Shown piece by piece: positions 42,391-49,584 of a DNA stretch of 64,000 nt. The translations under genes and the position numbers were made by a program. This DNA comes from Anaerococcus vaginalis. Lineage in GTDB: Bacteria; Bacillota; Clostridia; Tissierellales; Peptoniphilaceae. Numbering within the stretch: the stretch's first letter is position 1; each line of letters starts with the position of its first letter. Under the pieces are notes generated by a model. The model was not told the DNA's origin, searched no databases, and was given only the letters and a program-made list of their open reading frames with translations. The stretch is from contig JAGZMY010000006.1 of the NCBI GenBank assembly GCA_018363915.1, positions 62,001 to 126,000 of the forward strand, written 5' to 3'.

Positions 42391-43067
42391 CTACGCTCCT
42401 TTGAAAATGGACTGAAATTTTTTATTGAATATAGGGATAAAACACTAGTTAGGAGAAATATTAAAATATAAATTCCTATATAGGAAAAATTTTTATCTAT
42501 TAGGGCATTTATCAATAAAAATATTTGATAAAAAGGATTTATAAGATTGATTTTTGAAGGAGAATTTAAAAGAAAAACTCCAACAAATACGCAAATATCA
42601 GTTATAGTCGAAATAGAATTTACGTGGACATCTTTTAAAAGAGTTAGGTTATAAGATAAAAATCCTATATTTATCAAAAGAAAAACTAATACCATATCGT
42701 AGGAAAAAAGTTTTAAAAAACTTATTTTAAGAACAAAGCTTGCGCCGATGCAAAATATTAGGCTGCAAAGACTTGCATAAATTATTTGCGATATGAGAAG
42801 AGCCCCAAAATATTTTGTTTTTTGATAATTTAAACCGAAAATAAATTTACACATACCACTTTCTCTTTGTCTTAGGGCCCTTAATCCCACTCCATAAATA
42901 TAGGAGGTTACTATTATATAGGCACAATAGATTAAAGCTTCATTGATATCAATTTTTTTGTGAGAATTAATAAGCAAAAAAACTAGGGGAAGAATTATTG
43001 ACCAAAATATAGAAATTTTGTCTTTAAAAATTATTTTGAAGTTGAATTTTATTAGCGATTTTAACAT
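42387..43067 (-). CDS. ABC-2-like membrane protein partner
   Basis: 226 residues, about six hydrophobic segments, starting with the ABC-2-like cytoplasmic lead LIKFNFKIIFKDKISIFWSI. Probable permease subunit for the ATPase encoded 3 bp overlapping downstream. No family with a known substrate is recognised. Confidence 0.7.
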   Translation of the reverse strand: MLKSLIKFNFKIIFKDKISIFWSIILPLVFLLINSHKKIDINEALIYCAYIIVTSYIYGVGLRALRQRESGMCKFIFGLNYQKTKYFGALLISQIIYASLCSLIFCIGASFVLKISFLKLFSYDMVLVFLLINIGFLSYNLTLLKDVHVNSISTITDICVFVGVFLLNSPSKINLINPFYQIFLLINALIDKNFSYIGIYILIFLLTSVLSLYSIKNFSPFSKERR

Positions 43068-43239
43068 AATATTTTCCTTATAATTTTATTTGAATAAGTA
43101 GAAACACTTTCTCGTATTATAACATAAATATATTAGAGGAAAAAATTTTGAAATAAAATTTTTAAATATAAATCCTTGTAATTGATAATAAATCTTGAAA
43201 AAATTTATTTTTTATGCTAATATATAAGAAGTATTTGGG

Positions 43240-43270
43240 AGGGAGTGAGTTTTGCACTCCCTTTACTTTT
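43240..43270 (+). promoter_or_regulatory. Hairpin in the gltX upstream region
   Basis: AGGGAGTG (43240-43247) pairs with CACTCCCT (43255-43262), followed by TTACTTTT. A -35/-10 pair lies just upstream (TTGAAA, 17 bp, TAATAT), so an early-terminated leader or small RNA is possible. It lies about 100 bp before gltX and lacks T-box features. A second -10 (TATAAT, 43336-43341) lies closer to gltX. Confidence 0.45.
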
Positions 43271-43367
43271 CGCTATTTTTAAAAAATGTGAAAAATTTCA
43301 AAAAAATATAAGTTTATAAATTAGTCGAGATATTATATAATAAAAGTGATATTTTTAAGGAGGACTT

Positions 43368-44849
43368 ATGACAGAAACAAGAGTTAGATTTGCACCATCA
43401 CCAACAGGTTACCTCCACATCGGTGGACTTAGAACAGCACTTTTTAATTACCTTTATGCAAGACATACTGGTGGAAAAATGCTTTTAAGAATTGAAGATA
43501 CAGACAGAACCAGATTTGTTGAAGGAGCTTTGGAAAATTTATTGAAGACTTTAAAATGGTCAGGAATTGAAATTGACGAAGGCGTTATGCTTGATGAAAA
43601 TGGAGAAATTACCGAAAAAGGAAATTGCGGTCCTTATATCCAATCTGATAGGGTTAAGGCTGGAATTTATGATAAATATATTGAAAAATTAATTGAAGAA
43701 GGCAAGGCTTATTATTGCTTTTGCTCAAAGGAAAGACTTGATAATTTAAGAGCAAGACAAAAAGCTGATGGTCTTACTCCAAAATATGATGGACTTTGCC
43801 GTTCACTAACACTAGAAGAAGCAAAAGAAAAAATTGCGAACGGAGAAAAATATACTGTAAGATTAAAACTTCCAAAAGATACAGATATTTCTTTTGAAGA
43901 TAGAATTAAGGGAAAAATTACCTTTAATACAAATGATATGGATGATCAAGTTTTAATAAAAGAAGACGGATACCCAACTTATCATTTTGCAGTTATTGTT
44001 GACGATCACGAAATGGGAATTACCCACGTTGTAAGAGGGGATGAATGGATTTCTTCAACTCCAAAACACGTATTTTTGTACCAAGCTTTTGGATGGGAAG
44101 CTCCAGAATATATCCACCTTCCTACAGTTTTAAATAAAGATCACAAAAAATATTCTAAGAGAAATGGAGATGGAATGGTTGAAGATTTCATCGAAAGAGG
44201 ATATTTACCAGAAGGATTAATAAATTATTTGGCTCTTTTGGGTTGGTCACCTGATAGTGAAGAAGAAATTTTTACAATGAAAGAACTTGCTGACCAATTT
44301 ACTTTTGATAGGGTAAATAAAACAGGAGCAGTTTTTGATGTAAGAAAACTTGATTGGGTTAACGGTCATTATGTAAGAGAAATGAGCGTTGAAGATTTAG
44401 CAGCTGCAATTAAACCATATTGTATTGAAGCTGGATTTTTTGGAGAAGATTATCCAGAAGAAAAATTAAATCTTCTTGCAGCAACTTGGCAATCAGCAAT
44501 TGATAAATTCACTGACATCAAAGACGAAGCTTATGTTTATTATGTAGATGATAAAGATATGAAATGGACTGATGAAGCAGTTGAAGCCATAAAAACTGAT
44601 GAGGCTAAAACTTTATTTGATGCCTTTATTGGAAAACTTGAAGAAGTTGATGAAGTTGACCTAGACTTTGCAAAAACCATAATGAAATCTATCCAAAAAG
44701 AAACAGGAATTAAAGGAAAGAATTTATGGTTCCCAGTTAGGGCAGGACTTACAGGAAATGTTCACGGACCAGAACTTGTAAATGCCTTTGTAATTATGGG
44801 CAAAGAAAAAATGATCGACAGATTAAATTACGTTAAGGAAAATTTTTAA
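43368..44849 (+). CDS. gltX: Glutamyl-tRNA synthetase
   Basis: 493 residues, class I aaRS. HIGH motif in PSPTGYLHIGGLRTALFN (residues 9-26), KMSKS-like HKKYSKRNGDG near residue 260, and a GluRS-type anticodon-binding C-terminus. Whether it is discriminating or also charges tRNA-Gln is not clear from sequence; many Firmicutes use Glu-tRNA-Gln plus GatCAB. AAGGAGGA precedes the ATG. First gene of a translation block with cysS 1 bp downstream. Confidence 0.97.
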   Translation: MTETRVRFAPSPTGYLHIGGLRTALFNYLYARHTGGKMLLRIEDTDRTRFVEGALENLLKTLKWSGIEIDEGVMLDENGEITEKGNCGPYIQSDRVKAGIYDKYIEKLIEEGKAYYCFCSKERLDNLRARQKADGLTPKYDGLCRSLTLEEAKEKIANGEKYTVRLKLPKDTDISFEDRIKGKITFNTNDMDDQVLIKEDGYPTYHFAVIVDDHEMGITHVVRGDEWISSTPKHVFLYQAFGWEAPEYIHLPTVLNKDHKKYSKRNGDGMVEDFIERGYLPEGLINYLALLGWSPDSEEEIFTMKELADQFTFDRVNKTGAVFDVRKLDWVNGHYVREMSVEDLAAAIKPYCIEAGFFGEDYPEEKLNLLAATWQSAIDKFTDIKDEAYVYYVDDKDMKWTDEAVEAIKTDEAKTLFDAFIGKLEEVDEVDLDFAKTIMKSIQKETGIKGKNLWFPVRAGLTGNVHGPELVNAFVIMGKEKMIDRLNYVKENF

Positions 44850-44850
44850 T

Positions 44851-46269
44851 ATGAAAATATATAATACATTCACAAGACAAAAAGAAGATTTCAAGACAAT
44901 TGATGAAAATAAGGTAAGAATGTATGTATGCGGCCCAACAGTTTATGATTATATGCACATAGGAAATGCTCGTCCTTTGGTAATTTTTGATACAATGAGA
45001 AGATATTTAAGATACCTTGGCAACGACGTAAAATACGTTGTAAATTTTACAGATGTTGATGATAAAATTATAAATAAGGCCATAAAAGATAATATATCAA
45101 CTAAGGAAGTTACAGATAAGTATATAAAAGCTTATATGGAAGATGCAAAAGATTTAAATCTTGACGAAGAGCATACCATACACCCAAAAGCTACAGAAAC
45201 TATCGATGATATTATAGAATTTGTAAAAGAATTGGTGGATAAGGATTGTGCCTACGAATCTGATGGAGATGTTTATTTTGATATTTCAAAAGCAAAAGAC
45301 TATGGACATCTTTCTGGAAAAAATATTGAAGATTTAAGAGAAGGCGCATCAAACAGATTAGATGATAAGGACAAGGGCAAAAAAAGAAATCCTATGGACT
45401 TTACCCTATGGAAAGCTACAAAAAAAGAAGGAGAAGTCTCTTGGGATTCTCCTTGGGGCAAGGGTAGACCGGGCTGGCATATAGAATGTTCAACCATGAG
45501 CAAAAAATTATTGGGAGAAACAATTGACCTTCACGCTGGTGGAGAAGATTTACAATTTCCTCATCACGAAAATGAAATTGCCCAATCAGAAACAAGATCA
45601 GGCAAAAAATTTGCAAATTATTGGATGCACAACGGAATGATCCAAGTTGATGGAACAAAAATGAGCAAGTCTTTGGGAAATTTCTTTACCCTCCACGATA
45701 TCAAAAAAGAATACGACCTTATGGTTGTAAGATTTTGGCTTTTGTCTGCAAGCTATAGACTTCCTATAAATTTCACAAGAGAAATAATAGAACAAGCCAA
45801 AAATTCCCTAGAAAGATTAAACAATGCCAAATTTAGGATGGATGATCTTTTAGAAAAGGCAAGTGGTAATTTAAAAAATGAAGAAAAAGATTTGGTAAAA
45901 GAGATTGATAATTTCGAAAATAATTTTAGAAAAGTAATGGATGATGACCTAAATACTGCAGATGCTCTTACAGTTTTATTTGAAATTTCAAAATTTGCTA
46001 ATACCAAACTTGATGAAAATTCTTCAAAAGAATTTGTAGAAAAAACTAGAGATTTGTTTATAAAACTTGAAGATGTGCTTGGTATAGAAAATAGAAAAAA
46101 AACAGACGATTCTCTTGACGAAGATTTGATAAATAAATTAATTGAAGAAAGAAAAGAAGCGAAAAAAGCAAAAGATTTTGCTAAAGCTGACGAGATTCGT
46201 GATAAACTTTCTGAAATGGGAATTTTAATCAAAGATACCAGAGAAGGAACCAAGTGGGAGCTTAAATAA
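44851..46269 (+). CDS. cysS: Cysteinyl-tRNA synthetase
   Basis: 472 residues. Zinc-site Cys and HIGH-like motif in YVCGPTVYDYMHIGNARPL, GRPGWHIECSTMSKKLLGE, HHENEIAQSE, and KMSKSLGNFFTLHD. The C-terminal helical domain is complete. Gene order gltX-cysS-rlmB-yacP is the classic Firmicutes block, although cysE and mrnC, present in B. subtilis, are missing between cysS and rlmB. Its stop overlaps the rlmB start (TAATG). Confidence 0.98.
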   Translation: MKIYNTFTRQKEDFKTIDENKVRMYVCGPTVYDYMHIGNARPLVIFDTMRRYLRYLGNDVKYVVNFTDVDDKIINKAIKDNISTKEVTDKYIKAYMEDAKDLNLDEEHTIHPKATETIDDIIEFVKELVDKDCAYESDGDVYFDISKAKDYGHLSGKNIEDLREGASNRLDDKDKGKKRNPMDFTLWKATKKEGEVSWDSPWGKGRPGWHIECSTMSKKLLGETIDLHAGGEDLQFPHHENEIAQSETRSGKKFANYWMHNGMIQVDGTKMSKSLGNFFTLHDIKKEYDLMVVRFWLLSASYRLPINFTREIIEQAKNSLERLNNAKFRMDDLLEKASGNLKNEEKDLVKEIDNFENNFRKVMDDDLNTADALTVLFEISKFANTKLDENSSKEFVEKTRDLFIKLEDVLGIENRKKTDDSLDEDLINKLIEERKEAKKAKDFAKADEIRDKLSEMGILIKDTREGTKWELK

Positions 46270-46982
46270 TGGCAAGTATATATGGAAGAAAATCTGTACT
46301 TGAAACCATTGATGCAGGCGAAAATATAAAAAAAGCTCATATTTTAAACAATAAGGGCAAAAATCACAAGCTAATTGATAAGATTATAAATAAATTAGAA
46401 GATAAAAATATTCCGATTTTTTATGAGGACAAGGATTATTTTTCAAAAATTTCCGGCAACCACCAAGGTGTTGAAATCGAAGTAGAAGATTACAAATACA
46501 AGGACCTTGATGATTTAAAAGATAAAAAAAGACTAATGATTCTAGACCAAATAGAAGATCCTCACAATCTTGGTGCAATAATTAGAAGTGCAGAGGCCTT
46601 TGGATTTGATGGAATAGTTATTTCAGAAAGAAGATCTGCAAAAGTAAACTCAACAGTTTACAAAACAAGTGCAGGAGCAATCAACAATATTGATATAGCC
46701 ATGGTTAAAAATATAAATAGGGCCATAAAAGAAATAAAAAAAGAAAGTTTTTGGGTTTATGGACTAGCTGGAGAAGCTGATGGCGATATTACTCAAACAG
46801 ATCTTAGAGGAAAAATCGTCCTAGTTGTTGGCAATGAAGGAAAGGGACTTTCAAGACTTGTAAGAGAAAATTGTGACGGACTAATAAAAATACCCATGCT
46901 TGGCAAAATAAATTCATTAAACGCATCGGTAGCAAGTGCAATCGCAATCTATGAAAGTCTAAGACAAAATGGCTTTAACTAA
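46269..46982 (+). CDS. rlmB: 23S rRNA (guanosine-2'-O-)-methyltransferase RlmB, SpoU family
   Basis: 237 residues. N-terminal substrate domain followed by the knotted SpoU core: LDQIEDPHNLGAIIRSAEAF, VLVVGNEGKGLSRLV, and IPMLGKINSLNASVASAIA, the three conserved SPOUT motifs. It methylates a ribosomal guanosine (Gm2251 in E. coli numbering) using SAM. Starts on the last base of cysS; the following NYN gene starts 14 bp inside it. Confidence 0.93.
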   Translation: MASIYGRKSVLETIDAGENIKKAHILNNKGKNHKLIDKIINKLEDKNIPIFYEDKDYFSKISGNHQGVEIEVEDYKYKDLDDLKDKKRLMILDQIEDPHNLGAIIRSAEAFGFDGIVISERRSAKVNSTVYKTSAGAINNIDIAMVKNINRAIKEIKKESFWVYGLAGEADGDITQTDLRGKIVLVVGNEGKGLSRLVRENCDGLIKIPMLGKINSLNASVASAIAIYESLRQNGFN

Positions 46983-47493
46983 AAAAAATATAACCTATGT
47001 TGATGGCTATAACATAATAAATTCTTGGCCTGACTTAATTCATATAAAAGAAAATTCCCTAGAGCTTGCTCGTGAAAAATTAATAGACGAGATGGCAGAG
47101 TACGCATCCCTTTCAAATGAAAATCTTGTTGTGGTTTTTGATGCCTACAATTCAGACGGCGAAAAAGAAAATATATTTGAAAAACTAGGCATAGAAATAG
47201 TCTATACCAAAAAATTTCAAACGGCAGACACCTACATTGAAAAAATGACAAACAAATATGCTCGTCGCCACAACGTAAAAGTTGTAACCGACGATGGGCA
47301 GATTCAATCACTTGCCTTTGAAAGAGGAGCAAGCAGGATTACTGCCCTTGAGCTTAGGAATGATCTTTTAAATAAAAGGGTAAAAATAAAAAGAAATCAA
47401 AAAAAAGATTTCTCAAATAATTTCAAGCAATTTCCCTTATCAGATAAGGTAATAAAAAAACTTGATGATATAAAAAAAGACTTGGAAAAATAA
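46969..47493 (+). CDS. yacP: NYN-domain (YacP/Rae1) ribosome-associated endonuclease
   Basis: 174 residues with PIN-like NYN acidic residues: YVDGYNIINSWPDL, VVVFDAYNSDG, ADTYIEKMTNKYA, VVTDDGQIQSLAF. The B. subtilis homolog Rae1 cleaves mRNA in the ribosomal A site. Always next to rlmB in this block. Overlaps rlmB by 14 bp. Confidence 0.9.
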   Translation: MALTKKNITYVDGYNIINSWPDLIHIKENSLELAREKLIDEMAEYASLSNENLVVVFDAYNSDGEKENIFEKLGIEIVYTKKFQTADTYIEKMTNKYARRHNVKVVTDDGQIQSLAFERGASRITALELRNDLLNKRVKIKRNQKKDFSNNFKQFPLSDKVIKKLDDIKKDLEK

Positions 47494-47582
47494 ATGGTAA
47501 AGGTAGATAAATTCAATTTATAAAAATTCAAATCATTTTTATAAGAACTTGACTGCTTAGGCAGATCAATTATGGTGGTTAT

Positions 47583-48584
47583 ATGGATAAAATAGATTTT
47601 AATGACGAAGAAGTCTTTGAAAAATTTAAAGATTTTTTCGATGAAGATGATATTGATGAAAAACAAGCCCAAAAAATTTATAAGGGCTTAACAGAAGATG
47701 AAAAAGAAGAATTTGAACAGTTTTTGGAAGATGAAGAACTGGAAATAGAAGAGGAAGAAGATAGAAAAAAAATTAAAAATTCTATCGTCGCAAGGCAAAG
47801 ATCCGACATAATTAGGCTTTCAGATTTAACAAATGAGCAAATTGTAGAACAATTCCAAGAAGGAAATCAAAATGCCCTTGGAGCTTTGGTAGACAAAAAT
47901 CAAGGATTAGTAAGAAGCAGGGCCTCATATTTTTATCGCTCACATGGAAACGACCTTGAGCTTGAAGATTTGGTCCAATCAGGAATGCTTGGAATGATAA
48001 GAGCTGCAGAAAAATTTGATCTTACTTTGGGATACAAATTTACAACCTACGCCTACAAATGGATAGATAAGGCAATAAGAAAAGCAATCAACAAAGAAGG
48101 TCACACAATAAGAATACCAGCTGGAAAATATTTGAAATTAAATAAATTAAAACAAATATTAAAAGCAAATCCTGAAGCAAGCGAAGAAGAATTATACAAG
48201 ATTTTAAAACAAGAAGGAATCGACAAAAAACAAGCCGACGATTTATTTTTGATAAATAGAAATCAAGTAAATTCAACAAGCCTAAATATAAATTTAGATT
48301 CAGAAGATTCAACAGGCGATGAGCTGATGGATATGGTAGGAGACGATTCAATCCCAGTAGACGATCAAATCCTAAAAAAAGATATGGAAGATTTTCTAAT
48401 GAAAGCTTTGGATCAACTTTCAGATAGAGAAAAACAAATAATAATTTACAGATACGGTCTAGATAACGAAAAACCAAAAACCCTAGAAGAAATAGGAACA
48501 ATATATAATCTATCCAGAGAAAGAATAAGACAAATAGAAAACCAAGCCCTAGGAAAACTAAAACAATACAGCGACCAGGATTAG
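47583..48584 (+). CDS. RpoD-like sigma-70 factor at the sigH position
   Basis: 333 residues. The first 65 are very acidic (DFFDEDDIDE; EEFEQFLEDEELEIEEEED). Region 2 is complete (ALVDKNQGLVRSRASYFYRS; LEDLVQSGMLGMIRAAEKFD; YKFTTYAYKWIDKAIRKAI), then region 3, and region 4 with DREKQIIIYRYGLDNEKP and LSRERIRQIENQALGKL. In Bacilli the gene after yacP is sigH, a short ECF-like sigma; here it is a group 2/3 RpoD-type protein. It could be an alternative sigma rather than the housekeeping one. A hairpin at 48596-48621 terminates it. Confidence 0.88.
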   Translation: MDKIDFNDEEVFEKFKDFFDEDDIDEKQAQKIYKGLTEDEKEEFEQFLEDEELEIEEEEDRKKIKNSIVARQRSDIIRLSDLTNEQIVEQFQEGNQNALGALVDKNQGLVRSRASYFYRSHGNDLELEDLVQSGMLGMIRAAEKFDLTLGYKFTTYAYKWIDKAIRKAINKEGHTIRIPAGKYLKLNKLKQILKANPEASEEELYKILKQEGIDKKQADDLFLINRNQVNSTSLNINLDSEDSTGDELMDMVGDDSIPVDDQILKKDMEDFLMKALDQLSDREKQIIIYRYGLDNEKPKTLEEIGTIYNLSRERIRQIENQALGKLKQYSDQD

Positions 48585-48595
48585 ATAAATAGCTT

Positions 48596-49128
48596 AAAAA
48601 CGTCCCCGTGTGGACGTTTTTAATATTTATCCCGCGAACGAAAACGAAGAGAAGACTCTGCAAAATAAATTGTTATACTAATTTATTAAAATATGAGTGA
48701 TAAGTTAGCGTGTAATCAGCTTAAAAATGTGCCAGTGGTACATTTTCAATGATTATCCCGCGGAATAAAACGAAGATAAAACTCTGCAAAATAAATTGTT
48801 ATACTGATTTATTAAAATATGAGTGATAAGTTAGCGTATAAATAGCTTAAAAATGTGCCAGTGGCACATTTTTAATGATTATCCCGCGGAGCAAAACGAA
48901 GAAATAAATTAAGAAAAACAAAATAATAAGCTAATTTATTAAAAAATGAGTGATAATTAGCAGATAAATAGCTTAAAAATGTCCCTGTGTGGACATTTTT
49001 AATATTTATCCCGCGGACTAAAACAAGGAATTAAATTTCGAAAAATAAAATATTATGCAAAATCATTACAAAAAGAATGATAAGTTAGCGTATAATTAGC
49101 TTAAAAACGTCCCCGTGTGGACGTTTTT
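48596..49128 (+). repeat. Five tandem ~126-bp units, each with a terminator-like hairpin
   Basis: Hairpins at 48596-48621, 48724-48746, 48849-48873, 48975-49000 and 49103-49128 (spacing 125-128 bp). Each has a 10-11 bp stem flanked by A and T runs. Stems vary in compensating fashion: AAAAACGTCC/GGACGTTTTT, AAAAATGTCC/GGACATTTTT and AAAAATGTGCC/GGCACATTTTT. Shared flanks are GAGTGATAAGTTAGCG and AGCTTAAAAA before the stem, and TTATCCCGCGG after it. Units 2 and 3 also carry TTGTTATACT about 50 bp ahead of the hairpin, a possible -10. The first hairpin also ends the sigma gene. Confidence 0.85.
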
Positions 49129-49212
49129 AATATTTATCCCACAAATCTGGAAAAAAATTCCAAAAAATAAAATTAACTTACAATGAGAAAAAATTCTACT
49201 ATTTAAAAACCT

Positions 49213-49238
49213 AGAAAGTGCTTGCACTTTCTTTTTTT
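49213..49238 (+). terminator. Isolated Rho-independent terminator
   Basis: AGAAAGTG-CTTG-CACTTTCT followed by a T run. No gene ends directly upstream; it closes the hairpin-repeat region before the surface-protein promoter. Confidence 0.8.
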
Positions 49239-49500
49239 GAAAATTTTTAAAAAATTCTATTAATAATTTGAAATTTTCTAATAAATAATTTTTATTTATT
49301 TTTATCTTTAAAATTTCAAATATTTTTTTCTCCCCAGTATAAATTTTAGATATATTTATTTAAAAATCAAATTTTGCTTTTGCTATTTAAAAAATCCCTC
49401 ACATTTCATACATTTTTATTTCACAAAAAGCTCATATTTACTAACATACACCTATTAAGTTTGCTAAATTAAATCAATAAACTTTCTTGAAAATTTTTTG

Positions 49501-49529
49501 TTGACACTTTAGAAATATTTTGGTAAGAT
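49501..49529 (+). promoter_or_regulatory. Strong promoter of the surface coiled-coil protein
   Basis: -35 TTGACA (49501-49506), 17-bp spacer, extended -10 TGGTAAGAT (-10 hexamer 49524-49529), start near 49536 and about 50 bp of leader. Confidence 0.8.
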
Positions 49530-49584
49530 ATGAAAATAATGTATAAAACAAAACTAATACAATATAAAAGATGAGGTATAAATT

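Noticed and set aside
43255..43266. CACTCCCTTTAC, identical to 12 nt of the CRISPR repeat, within a hairpin upstream of gltX
   Set aside because: The handle GTGGATTGAAAT is absent and the arms are in reversed order. Likely coincidence of a GC stem; not another crRNA-like RNA.
43240..43367. T-box or other riboswitch upstream of gltX
   Set aside because: No T-box sequence or specifier arrangement; only a simple hairpin with a weak T tract.
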